A DNA stretch of 64,000 bases from positions 26,236,860 through 26,300,859 of the forward strand of contig OU452199.1 of assembly GCA_911728435.2 (NCBI GenBank). Direction: 5' to 3'. Of this stretch, positions 11,365 through 22,397 are shown piece by piece. A model generated the notes under the pieces. It worked only from the letters and a program-made list of their open reading frames with translations. It had not been told where the DNA came from and made no database searches. The stretch is from Apoderus coryli (lineage: Eukaryota; Arthropoda; Insecta; Coleoptera; Attelabidae). The position numbers were made by a program, and so were the translations under genes. Position 1 is the first letter of the stretch; every line of letters starts with the position of its first letter.

Positions 11365-11748
11365 CTGTTCTTATAGACTGCCCCAAACCAATTCTATCTT
11401 ATTATTTATATAGTTATTACTGCATATTCAATCCATATTTGGAGGTAAACGTAATATACTACGGCCGTCTGTTTCGCAGATATGGTCTATAACGTATTCT
11501 TTTTTAAAATTGTGTTGTTTGATCGTTTCTAATAAAACATTTTTTACTGGAATTTTTTCTGGAATATTTATATTTTTAGATGTCATAAAATTTAATATAT
11601 CCTAAGAAGACGCTGGCTTTGCTCATATAAATATTGATTCTTAAACTCCCAACGTGTTCCGCTCGTGTAGTATACCATCATAACGTGATAGCGTGGCCGT
11701 GTCGGGCAGCAGCAACACGGCCAGTCCTATATCCACTGTCACTGTATA

Positions 11749-12067
11749 CAGTGACGGAAAAATTTTCATCGACTTGAGGTTTTATTAAAAATTATTATGT
11801 AATTTGATAGATCTTCTTACATTTTATTAATCTAAGAAAAACTATTGAACAGATCATGGTTACAATATTCTCCCACCGTGTTTTACTGTTGGGCACACAT
11901 TTTCTTCGTAAATTCCACATTAAGTCTTCGCCATACCATATGATGTCCATCCGATTATATTTAGATTAATCTGAGAAAATAACACGTTGCCAAAAATTAT
12001 TTGTTTCAGTCATATTATATTTATTTGCAAACTCTAATCATTAACCCAATAGTTTTGCCAGTCCCTG
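11749..12067 (-). mobile_element. Short Tc1-like relic with transposase remnant
   Basis: The ends read TA-CAGTGACGGAAAAATTTT (left) and, inverted from the right, TA-CAGGGACTGGCAAAACT, i.e. imperfect TIRs beside TA dinucleotides. Internally the minus strand keeps degenerate pieces (NNFWQRVIFS-like, then DGHHMVWRR) of the first-Asp region of a Tc1 transposase with stops and shifts. Immediately left, cactgtcactgtatacagtgac forms a small palindrome over the insertion point. Confidence 0.6.
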
Positions 12068-12403
12068 TATATCCCTGTCTTATATACGAGGGAGAAATGT
12101 ATCAAAAAAACGATGAATTCGATGCCCATTTCTAATTTGAAGAGTTATGGGAACGGATAGCCCCGGTAGAATCGTTAAATTTATATATTACAAATTAGGA
12201 ATGGAAGGACTATACCATCATCATAATATGAAATTGCATACCTACGTACACATTTATAATCGTCCCTCGTAATTCCACAATTTCCTAATTTTATTAGAGA
12301 TCGATATATCACCACACTTATCAATTCCAATTAAAAAAATAGATATAAAAAAAACTCTAAATAGTAGTAGTATATAAACGTACCTATACTGGCAAAAAAT
12401 TTT

Positions 12404-12476
12404 AAATTGTATGTGATTGTATGTAAAAAAAAGAAAAAAGAAATTGTATGTGATTGTATGTAAAAAAAAGAAAAAG
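12404..12476 (+). repeat. Tandem duplication, 37-bp unit x2
   Basis: A unit starting aaattgtatgtgattgtatg and ending in an A-rich tract is present twice head to tail (12404-12440 and 12441-12476), with a one-base length difference. This looks like local slippage or unequal crossover; no function is suggested. Confidence 0.85.
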
Positions 12477-12615
12477 AATAGTTTTTAGAATGTTATTTTA
12501 TATTCTAAATTTTAATATCAAACTGTAATACCGAAAAACAAAAGCGAAATAGGTAAATCAGGTGTATGCGATGTTTAAATGTATAGACATAATTGTTTGT
12601 AATTTCTACAATAAC

Positions 12616-12645
12616 CTGAAGAAGGCGATAAACCATCGTCGAAAT
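12616..12645 (+). ncRNA. Hammerhead-ribozyme-like core
   Basis: CTGAAGA (12616-12622) is followed by a hairpin, GGCGAT/ATCGTC around AAACC, then GAAA. This is the CUGANGA - stem II - GAAA arrangement of a hammerhead core. Penelope-like elements carry such ribozymes in their terminal repeats, and a PLE endonuclease fragment lies upstream. Stem III and the cleavage site were not verified. Confidence 0.45.
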
Positions 12646-12956
12646 GTAATCGTAGAATAGCATAATAAAGTTAGAGAATATGTAACTTTCACTAAAAATT
12701 AAAACAAATTTGTTTTCAATAACCTGAAACCCAAAGAAAAAAAATTCAAAGGAAAAATGGTTCAAAAACATAAAAAAAGAAAGATTGCTTATAATATAAT
12801 GGTTTGGGGTGGATGCACGGGTATGAAGAGAGTCTTTGTATTGCAAAAAAGAGATATATTTTGGCATACCCTATAAAGGTACCTACCTGCAGAGAAGTCT
12901 TTAAGAAGAATACAATTCTCACTGCCCTATGCGCCTTCTGATATAAGATATTCAGA

Positions 12957-15070
12957 TTAACTTAAAAAAAAGACTTTGTAGGTCAACGTGTGGGGACAAT
13001 CACACTGGATCCTGGGATCAAGATTTGTATGCAATACCTTTCTAGCAATGAAAGTTCCAACTATTACCGCTGTCTCTGCCTCTGCCAAGTAAGTATTGTC
13101 CTTAGACAAGGTATTGTTCATTTGGAACGTTTTCAGGTTATTTGCAAAATCTGATAGGACTAAACCGTTGACAGAGATTACAAAAAACAATATTCTTACT
13201 CGTTTTGTAAATTCCAGAGGTATTTTATTTACATAACAATTTACATTTTCATACTTTCTTTTGAAAGGTACCTACCTATACCTACCTATGTTCTTGCGAT
13301 ATCTATTATAAACGCTTACTAGCTTTTCTTGTCTATTAACATGTCAGTCCAATTGTGGCTAACAAGCCGTTTAGTAATTATAGATGTGTCCCAGTAAATT
13401 ATGAAAAAAAACAGATTCGTACTTGAAATTAGTGAGTGTTTACATTGTGGTGTAATGGGCTAGAACACAGCATCCAGATGTTATGTGTTATATATGGATT
13501 CAGCTGATTTTCCACAAAGCCTACAATTTTCGGTTTCAATTGACTTGCTGAGGATTCTTTTACGACATCTCTTGTCGCCACAAAACTCCCAAATCATTAC
13601 ACGAAGGTTACAGCTATAAATATTATAGCGGTTGGAATGTTTGTATCTTAGTTCCATTCATAAGATATATGGACTCTTCGTCAGAGAGTTTGCCTATTTT
13701 AGATGTGCTGTTGTGCATTTGTTCACAGTGAATTCTATCCCGATATAAGTCGAAACCAAGTTCCAATTCGGATGAGTTGCTGTTGGCCTGTCGCATAGAT
13801 CTTTAGACCGCCGTAGAACTGGTGAGTTATAAGTTATCTTACAAGTTGGTTGTTTTTCTAGGATATATATGCATATGGTGACGTGTTTAGTATTGTGTTA
13901 AGTGGATTGAGCGATAAATAGAATAACAGAGGCTCAAACTATCCCCCGTCGATTTATCTTGTTATGTATTTATGCGTATTGCTCTTTTAAAACTCAAGTT
14001 TGTTGTCCATTGCCGCGTCAGTTGTTCTATCAAACCACGTTCGCTGCTGTTGATTTTGTTTTTTTTTTAAATCTTATTTATCCATATAAGTAGGTATTTG
14101 GTTTTCGTTTTTGCATGATGTGATACAATGGTATGGATTACACGGGCTTCCTTCATTCCGGTAGTGTGCGGGTAAGGATTTTGTCAGGAGACTGGTTATA
14201 CGTCTAAAACCCTTTGGTTTACTTCTTTTTCGGGCAACAAGTGTACGTCAGAATATTGGACAACAGCAAGTTTTTATAGTAATCTGTTGAAAATATCTGC
14301 GAGGCTTATATAATGCACTGAACCTTTTCCACCAAAACGCGTGTAAATCGTTACCTGGGGCTTTCCAGCCTTTCATACTCTTACTTTCCAGGGAAACATC
14401 TTCTTTATTTATTGTTATTACGACCATTTCTTGAAATCGATTCGCATCCGCCTGAATGTCAGGTAACCAATAAGTAACTGTTTTTGTTGTGGCTTATTGA
14501 ATTTTCCCATTTCGAAGACCAAAATTCAGTATTTATTTGTGGACTAGGTGTAGTTAAAGGAGGCCTGTTGATATTTTCCAGATATCTGTAAAAGGCAGTT
14601 TAATTCTCTACGAATCGTTTGTTCGGTCGGAATCGCTCAATCCTTTTTGTGTATCGTTTTATTCTTAATGCATATGCTTTTAGCTTTTGTTTCAACTCAT
14701 CTTCAAATATTTGTAGTTCTGACGTAGAAATTTTGTGGTGTCTCGTTCTTGCGTATTGTTTCGATTTTCCTTATTAACTTGAGAGAGTTTTCCATCCGAA
14801 TGTAAATATGCACCCATCGCTCACGTAGGTACTTTTATTTAAAATTTTCGTATACACTTTCGCTGTATCCTATAAAACTCGCGTCTCGTTATTTGTTGCA
14901 TGATAGTAGGCGCTTACCAAATGCGTTTGTTTTTCTCTTATCCAGCGTATATCCCTGCTATGCGATATACCTGGCGCGGTATTTGTTAATTGCGTATTTC
15001 CGCGGCGAGGCCCCCTACTTCGGGGCCGAAGCATGCAGCATTTGACGCGGGGCTTATGGTTAAAGCTTGA
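12957..15070 (-). pseudogene. Decayed non-LTR (LINE) reverse transcriptase
   Basis: Minus-strand pieces in several frames read in the right order for one LINE protein. Near 14730 there is LQIFEDELKQKLKAYALRIK; near 14490 INTEFWSSKWENSI; near 14340 a GWKAPGNDLHAFWW block (the W-K-x-PG-x-D motif before the RT core); near 13890 LNPLNTILN; near 13560 RLCGK; near 13370 a YWD-SIIT-RLVSHN block; and an AETAVIVGTFIARKVL tail near 13080. The PGND and WD-IITxR-V-HN blocks are typical of an abundant animal LINE-type RT family. Multiple stops and deletions remove the catalytic F/YADD region, so it is dead. Family placement is uncertain. Confidence 0.55.
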
Positions 15071-15267
15071 AACTGGTTTGGAAAGACGGGATATTAATTT
15101 TGGGTTATGGTTTTAGTTGGCATCAGGGAACCCCCGGACTGTTCCATGTGAGACGGATTTGCTGCAGTTTCTAGAACTGAAGCAAGAGAAAAGTGTGCCA
15201 CTTCCCCTCTATGACGACTGGGAAAATGAAATTATTATTATGTTGTAGCAGTAGATTATTCTTCTTG

Positions 15268-15906
15268 CTGTTCAGTGGCATTAATAAGTGTTACAAAAGA
15301 GTGGTACCTAGTGTCTAAGTTGTAATATGGATTTTCGAAAACATGAATACATACATTTTGTAAAAACTATTCAATAGTAGAAACAAGGAAATGAGGTCAG
15401 TCGATAAAATATTTAGAAAACTTAAATATTAATTATACTAATTGTAAAACAGTAAATTTCATAGTAAATGATTCAATGTGAATGTTTTTTATTGTAAATC
15501 ATTTCTATTAAAGAGATGTTTGAAAATACACTTATGTAGTTTTTGATTTTAATCAAATTCAGTGTAGTGTCACAGTTTATATACAGTTACTTCACCTCGT
15601 GTCGGCACCTTTGTTACCTCTGTCTTAAAAGCAATTCGCCGCCGCTTATAGTATATAATATATAGTAGCGGGCTCGAATGTGGCTGGGATTGCGACGAGT
15701 CGATGCCGTTTTTAGCGTCTACTGACCCTTCTTATCTATAGTTATTATTCTATGGTAATATGTTGAGTTTTATAAATTTCCTTGTTTCTACTATTGAATA
15801 GTTTTCACAAAATGTATGTATTCATGTTTTCGAAAATCCATATTACAACTTAGCCACTAGGTAAGATTCTTTTGTAAAGCCTATTAATGCCACTGAAGAT
15901 GGAACA
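15268..15906. mobile_element. Foldback element with hammerhead-like arm
   Basis: Inverted arms 15268-15393 and 15776-15906 share, among others, attcaatagtagaaacaagg, an acatgaatacatacattttg block and cagtggcattaata. The spacer of about 380 bp contains a GC-richer patch near 15640-15715. The right arm continues into a hammerhead-like core at 15893; the left arm has lost about nine bases at the matching place. This arrangement resembles two Penelope-type terminal repeats head to head, or a non-autonomous foldback element. Confidence 0.65.
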
Positions 15907-15920
15907 GTAAGTTCTGAAAC
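15893..15920 (+). ncRNA. Hammerhead-ribozyme-like core
   Basis: CTGAAGA (15893-15899), a short stem GGAAC/GTTCT around AGTAA, then GAAAC (15916-15920). This matches a minimal hammerhead core with a GU pair. It sits at the edge of the inverted-repeat element, the position expected for a Penelope-type terminal ribozyme. Activity is not tested. Confidence 0.45.
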
Positions 15921-16325
15921 ATGTTTGGCTGCATTGAGCATCAATATAAAAACATTTTGTGGAGTAGACGTCTTTGTTTTGTAAAATGTGTTTTGCTAAA
16001 ACCTCTAGAAAATTGATATTATTTATTATTAGGAAAAGAAAGATTTGGGGCCAAATCTTTATTGGATCCTTCGAGTATTAGTTTGATTACTGGATATTAT
16101 ATTATAATAAAAAAATCACATAAAGAGATGATTTTTTTTACCACTCACATATATTAAACTGCTTTCCTAAATGCGGAGGGAAAGCAGGAGGATAGACATG
16201 GAATGTGTCTTCTGTCTTCTTAAAAAAGATTGATTCCCCGGACGCTCTGGTCTTAGGTACACCATTATATTTTAAGCTATACATGGTGTGGTACAATACA
16301 AAAATAAACCTCTTGATAAGTATTA

Positions 16326-16331
16326 TTTATT
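16326..16331 (-). terminator. Poly(A) signal of NDUFA8
   Basis: AATAAA on the minus strand, about 80 bases after the NDUFA8 stop codon at 16411-16413. It fits as the gene's polyadenylation signal. Confidence 0.7.
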
Positions 16332-16410
16332 TACAATGAAACTAATATAATTAGTATATTATGTTACTACAAACATGACATGTTTCTCCCAGCTGCGGAG
16401 AGCAATGCAA

Positions 16411-18674
16411 TTACCACAAGAAGAAAAAACGGGAAACGTATTTCGCTGGAGGTCTCTCTGCTTCTTTCGGAAGTGCAGGAGTGGCATCTTCATAAACAGC
16501 TGGTCCTTCCACTTCAGGTCTTGGTCGCGCAGTTTTATGAACATGCACTCTAACATAATGATCATAAGGTGGTCGATCGATTCCCAAATTATCTTTTACG
16601 CACTTATCCAGAACTGCTTGAGTTTTTCGACAACTAAAAAAATTATGGGCATATAGTCAGTTAACCTAAAATTGGCGTGAATACACATCATTACAGAAAC
16701 TGCAGCGATTCAACGCTTTATTAAAGCAATAGAGCAGATATTTTCCTGAACCAGTTCGATGAAAAATTCTACAAAATTACTGTCATGATAGATATATGCA
16801 GGGATTGACACCGCGTTTAGGTTATCGTCTCGGTTTTCAGAACAGAATAGAAACGAAATGATACGGAAAGGTACACAACCTCAAGCAGTAACGAAACGGT
16901 TAATAACGAAATACGGAGACACCAAAATCTCCCGCAAAAGGTTATTAACAGAAAAGAAATCATTACCGAAACCTATTCCAACGACAAACTCATTAAACAA
17001 GACTACCTGGGTCTTGTAACGCTAGGTACCAAAAATAACCTAGTAACGAAATCTAAGCAGCGAAACGGTATAGAAACTATAGCTACGGAACCGAAACAGA
17101 TACCGATACTCTTTCGGTTTCTATATCAGTTCGTTGCACATACTTTCGGTACCAATTTTAATAATATGCGTTTTGCTTTTTGTTTCATTTACTTGGCTTC
17201 GGTACTATTTATATTTACAGACTCCACTAGTATCTCAATATCTATACCGAGGGTTTTGTTACTCAGACTTTTGGTACCTGTTTCGGTTTCGTGCCTTTAG
17301 TTTCGATACCGCTTCGATACTCAGGTATCAGTCCTACTAAGGTTCCGATATCGAGTTTCGGTTAATAGGTATGTGTTACTTTCATTTCGATATCTCAGTC
17401 CGTTCGTTTATTTAAGTTTCGTTACATTTCAGGTATCTGTCACAAAGGTTCACTAAATGTCGATCGAAGTTCCGTTTCGGTTATTTGATGGTACTAAAAG
17501 CGATAGGTACCACGCGAACCTTCGTTTCGATTCAATAGCAAGTTTCAGTATCAATCGCTGGATATATGTGCATAAAAAAATCTAATCCACGTTCAATTGT
17601 TTTACCAAAAATAAAAAATTGACAGATTTTTTTGTTATAAATAATGGTTCACTTTCAATAGAATAAACATGCATTTTAAAAAACGCATATATTAATTCAA
17701 GTACACATCATCTTGTCACTGGCAAACTAGTGTTTTGGTTTTTAAGTTCCATTGCAATAATAATAATATTTTTATTTATTATTATTAATTACTATATTTG
17801 TCAACAACTGTTCTCACATGATATGAGTGATTCAGGAACTTTATTAGTACGCACGTAAGTATATTAGTTTCTACCTATATAAAAAAATAATTTCGTATTT
17901 GAGCGCACGAGCACTAATTTCTAGCTAGGTATTTCACATAATTCTGCAGAGAACTTGTTTTAATAAACATAGGTATAACTTTTGTGAGTTACTTATACCG
18001 TTTACCTACATAACATAACAAGTTTTTATCCATCTTATATTTTTACTTTATATAAGTACCTATTGTAACTTTAATATGCAACTTTTTTCGAGCACCGTGT
18101 ATATTTGAAATGTTAAATATAATCAGTTTCACTGGTGCCTCATCCTAGGGAATATCCATGTATACGTCTGTTAAACTAAAAATATGCGATAGTTTATGTC
18201 TGTCTAAAAGTGCTATTGCTCTCAATCAATATAGAATGAGTACCGACCTGTGACCAGTCATTAAGACGTGGGTTAGTTCCTATAGATAATCCTATATTAA
18301 CTACTCACGGTACGAATGCTTGGTCTGGACTAGATTTATCCACACAAGTTGCATACTGCATAAATTCGGCAGCACAGGAGCGCTTTATGGCTCTAAAAAA
18401 GTTAAGGGTACAACTGGTAACAGCTTTGCCTTCATTGATACATTTCCGAGGGTCCCTTAATTCATGTCTACACAATACGAACTCCTAAAAATATGTATGT
18501 TTGATAAAATACCTTATTGTGATTAGGTAATACTTTGAACCTTACATTGTTTTCATTTTCACAGGCTTTTCCTAAATGAAATGCACCGGCTTTTAAAACC
18601 GGGCCTGTTAAATTTACTTCTTGTACTGTTAATTCTTCTTCGGTAGGTAACGTAACCTCATCTGTAATAGTCAT
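16411..18674 (-). CDS. NADH dehydrogenase 1 alpha subcomplex subunit 8
   Basis: Accessory subunit of mitochondrial respiratory complex I, facing the intermembrane space and imported by the Mia40 disulfide relay. Exons on the minus strand: 18674-18546, 18484-18309, 16633-16411 (129+176+223 nt, 175 aa). All junctions are GT/AG and the phases agree. The start Met (MTITDEVTLPTEEELTV) aligns with the usual family N-terminus. Four CX9C motifs are visible: C38/C48, CINEGKAVTSC, CAAEFMQYATC and CRKTQAVLDKC. These make the two twin-CX9C (CHCH) domains that define NDUFA8. The C-terminus is rich in Pro, Arg and Lys, then ends in a FFFLW stretch. Length is close to the roughly 172 aa of mammals. The 61-nt first intron is tiny; the second (1.7 kb) holds an unusual repeat. 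I see no defect. Confidence 0.96.
16830..17560. repeat. Strand-switching GAAAC/GTTTC degenerate repeat
   Basis: Inside NDUFA8 intron 2, the plus strand from about 16830 to 17095 is full of cgaaac, ccgaaac and acgaaa words. From about 17115 to 17560 the complementary words gtttcgg, tttcgat and ttcggtac take over. The switch is near 17100-17120 (ccgaaacagataccgatact, then ctttcggtttct). The unit is short and very degenerate, so this looks like an old tandem array that was duplicated in inverted orientation. Confidence 0.6.
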
Positions 18675-19520
18675 TTTGAAGAATAAACCAGAATCACTTC
18701 AAATTTATTTCAAGGCCCTAACCCTAAAATAGTTTTATGATTTTATAGAAAATAAAACTCAAAGGAAAACACAGGACACAGACATTGACAGATTTGACAT
18801 ATGTGATGTGCAGCAATTGATATTAGAATGAGAGTCATAAGTGGTAAAAACATTGGTTTTTATATGGTATATGGGAGGAGCCAATTTTTGTTTCGCATAT
18901 AAGCAAATATTAACATCATAGTCATTTGTAAAGTATAAACGATTCTATTAGGCCGAAGATTTAATATTAAATAGAATACATCTGTCTTTGTTTAACCCAA
19001 AATTAGAATTTTGTATGTGATAGGACATTTTAATTGTTAGTTGTTGTTATCGCAATTGACTGCCATGTCAAAGTTCCGCTTATAATTAGTGCCTGATTAG
19101 TATACACAAGTACAAAATATGTGCATATAATATATTAGTCTCTACGTGATATTTTGAAATAACAATAACAAACGATGTGTTCCCAAGCGATAAAATAATA
19201 AAATAGTTTATAGGAGTGAAAGGTAAAAGATCTGAAGATATAGGGCTGTGACATTCGTATTTCCCAGGTTGTAGAATATAACTTGAGTTCACGTTAAATT
19301 TTTTCGTAAAGCAGTTCTAAATCGAAAAAACAATCAAATTATTAATTACTAATTGACCTCCTTAAAAGTGTAGTTACTATTATTTTTATATTACGAGTTC
19401 CATATTAATAGAAAATATATAAACTTGACAACATCGACGATATAACGTTACGTTATTAACATAACATTAATCTGACACAACTAACGTATTCCGTCTACTA
19501 CGGTATTACGTAAAAGTATG
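18675..19520. other. NDUFA8 upstream region, no other gene
   Basis: The first 100-150 bp upstream of the NDUFA8 start would hold its 5' UTR and promoter; no TATA box is evident at a convincing position. The rest is AT-rich without exons. It ends at the direct repeat TCTACACC flanking the next element. Confidence 0.4.
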
Positions 19521-20882
19521 TCTACACCTAAGAATAAAAAGTGACAGGAAGGACTATACTAGCAAGAAAAGCTGATCAGAATGGATGTTGCATATGGCGG
19601 ACCAGTATATCCGGTTTCACAGTGGCGCAGGTCCATAAAATGTTATTAATAAGCAATGACAAATATTTCTTGAATTCATTACTATTTTATACAAAATGTT
19701 TTCAATCTGATTTAAGTAGGGAAAAGGGTAAATAATAAACAAAACTGAGAAAAACAATAACTTATTTATTGACCTTTAAATAAAATTAATTTTGTATATA
19801 TACTTCTATTTTTTCGTCATTTACTGTATTTTTACAAACATAATTTATTCTTGTGGTAAAGTAACAATTGGAAATAGATTTAATCAATAAAACTTTATGA
19901 TTTTCTAGTGGAGTTTGGTCATGAGGTGTCATATTTTTAAATACATTTTTTCCAATAAAGTATCTTAAAACTTTTAATAACAGAATTTCTCTATTAATTT
20001 TTTTTTACGATTAGTAGTAGTAGTTGGTACTAGTCTCACCTTTAACTGAGACGTTCGATCAAAACAATCTTCAGTAAAATGATGAGAACATAAAACACTG
20101 GTAGGTTTCGGTATAAAGTCAGGCTTCTTTAAGAAATTAACCCACAACATTTTCCTGTTTGGATCTTTGGGAAAGCTAAAAAAGTTATATTTTTAAAGAT
20201 AAGTATCTACTAATTAATAACTTAAGTATTTAAATATGTTTGTGGAGATTTCATTTATGAATTGTTTGATTATTTTTTTTTTTTTGTAAATACCTATTAT
20301 TTATCATGCAAAATCTAAAATGAATCCAAACCCTTTAAATATAAAACATCACTGTCTGTTTTATTTACAAAGCAAATATTCCTAATTTTAACGTGTTCCA
20401 CGCCAATGACCAAGTCATATTTTGATTGTTAACCTTTAAATGTCATTGAAAAAATATTACTTTTTATTTCTAAATTTTACGGATATTACAAAACCTCTTG
20501 ATTAAAATTAGTTACTAGTGAAACGTAACTCCAAAATTTGTATTTTTAGGTGTCCGGGAACAACCACAGGCTGCACAACTAACCATGTTTATTATTGTCT
20601 ATGAATTAGTTTATTATTGTCTTTAAACAGCACTATTTTAAATATTTACACTAATGATATTATTAATACTAGTAGTATAATTGTTCACTCATAAATACAC
20701 AATTCACTAACTAAAGCATTCAAAACTGCAAAAAAGTGTAAAACATACAACTTGGCATAACGAACAACCAAAACAATGAATCTAAAAGTGGATGTCCAAC
20801 ATGGCCGTTTCCGGCAGAAATTTTATTTACCACAGTCAGCGCAAAGCTCCTTCCTGTCATTTTTTATTCAAAGGTCTACACC
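19521..20882 (-). mobile_element. P-like THAP transposon, copy A
   Basis: The ends carry inverted GAATAAAAARTGACAGGAAG (left near 19532, right near 20870). The 8-bp direct repeat TCTACACC lies at 19521-19528 and 20875-20882, the size expected for P-superfamily target duplications. The exact border is ambiguous: copy B suggests the TIR begins ACCTTTG, which would leave CTAC as a 4-bp duplication. The minus strand encodes two THAP-domain exon fragments and no catalytic domain, so the element is non-autonomous. Copy B lies in opposite orientation at 60876-62081 and is collinear over nearly its whole length. Confidence 0.8.
20021..20585 (-). pseudogene. THAP DNA-binding domain fragment (copy A)
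   Basis: Exon 1 starts at the Met at 20585 (MVSCAACGCS...), giving the first C-X4-C of a C2CH THAP zinc module. Exon 2 (from 20175) starts FPKDPNRKMLW and contains LCSHHF, the C-X2-H pair, and a VRLVPTT motif like the AVPT box. Compared with copy B, exon 1 has an extra base that shifts the frame before the donor. No transposase catalytic domain follows, so the gene is broken. Confidence 0.8.
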
Positions 20883-20883
20883 A

Positions 20884-21555
20884 GAGATATCAGGAGGGAG
20901 ATGAGCTTCGACGAGTGCGCATACGATTTTCCAAGGATGAAACAAGCACAAGAAAAAATGAATTCCATTTCATCGGTAAGTAATAATGTGAGCATACGCT
21001 AATAATGCAGTGTCGTGTATTCAATTCTAGGGGGATATGTAGTAAACTTTAATACTTAAAAACAAAATACTAACTATTTCAATTGCTAACGCTTGTATAT
21101 TGAGATGAAATGAGGCATTTATACAAATTATACATTTTATAATAATTTTGTAGAATTCCAAAAGATGAAAATTTACATGTCAACATATTATATAATATGG
21201 GTGACTCTGATTCCACATCGAGACCAGCTTACGTTCTGAAGAAGGAATAAGAATTCGAAAACAAAGGTTCATAAATACAATTTGTTTAAGCTACCATTTT
21301 TGGAATTGCTGGTACCAGCACGGATAGCAGTACAAAACGTAGAATTGTACAAAGAACTAAAACTATCCACAGTTACAGATTGAGATTGTTATGAAATAAA
21401 ACGGTTAAACCACAAGCACCGTGAAAAATTCAACAAAACTGTAAACATTTTCATAAAAATAAGGTGAAATTGATTGTTAATGTTTGAAATGAAAGTCTAT
21501 AAAATGAGTTAATAAAATAATATATTATTAAAATAATCAATTTTACAAATAGATG
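20884..21555. other. Gene-free spacer
   Basis: AT-rich sequence between copy A of the P-like element and a dispersed repeat. No exon or terminal repeat is supported. Confidence 0.4.
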
Positions 21556-21735
21556 GTTTTGACGCTATCTAGTGTGAACAGGCAATATGCCAGGTGAAAG
21601 AAAGTTCACAAACGATGGCGGGACAAGAAGTAACAACTCCATTACATCCTATTACCAACACTAGACACGCCTGAATCCCCTGCCGGGAGGCTTTATTTAT
21701 GAATTGCTTGTTTTATAAAGTAACAAGCAATTGAT
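21556..21735. repeat. Dispersed repeat, shared with 35.2 kb
   Basis: This stretch of about 180 bp (acaaacgatggc, gaagtaacaactccatta, cgggaggctttattta) matches, inverted, the segment at about 35236-35395 in TRMT13 intron 4. Similarity ends abruptly on both sides, so it is a mobile or formerly mobile unit. No coding capacity is seen. Confidence 0.6.
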
Positions 21736-21949
21736 AATCAATATTAGTTTTATTTTTAGTAAAACAAAACGCAAATTCAAAACTGATAGTCACGATTTGT
21801 AAATACTTATTTTGCACGCCTTAGACGATACGCCACTGTCAATCGTGAAACATGGCGGCCTACTATATATTAGCAGTTCGCGCATCCGTCAAGCTCAATC
21901 TCCCCCCTCTATATATTTACAATAGCCGCGCTTTTTCCGTAATCAACTG

Positions 21950-22365
21950 ATTAGGGACCACTGTTGCCAAATTTCGTTACCAGATCTAGTAATTCCACCA
22001 CGATTTTAGTAATTAGTAATATTTCTGGTAATAAAGACTTTAATCGCTTAATTATGATAACATAATATTAGCAATCCGATGTGACCCAAATTTTTTATAT
22101 TTATTCTAAAAGGACTCAGCGAACATAGTCTCGAACCCTAATGCTCCTCGATTCGTGTTGCCGTATTGCCCAATCCCTAGCTGTTGATGTCTTTATTTAT
22201 TATAGCATAATGAGCTACGTTTTTCTTTTGTTCTGCAACATACAAAACACACAAAAAATCTTCAAAGTACAAAGAGAATGAGATCTAGTAATAATCTGGT
22301 AATTTGGGTTTTACAATCTGGTAATATGGGCAACCAATTAGTTGGCAACACTGTTAGGGACAACT
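21950..22365. repeat. Degenerate inverted repeat (MITE-like)
   Basis: The left arm near 21950-22012 (gggaccactgttgccaa, then ttaccagatctagtaatt) resembles the complement of the right arm near 22255-22365 (gatctagtaataatctggtaa, then gttggcaacactgtta). Arms are imperfect and a small non-autonomous DNA element is the likeliest origin. It ends close to the P-like element at 22406. Confidence 0.5.
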
Positions 22366-22397
22366 GCGGCTATCACTCTTGCGTCAACGCTATATCT

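Noticed and set aside
12505..12867. 120-codon minus-strand frame
   Set aside because: Phe/Tyr/Ile-rich translation of AT-rich DNA overlapping the hammerhead-like core; no domain.
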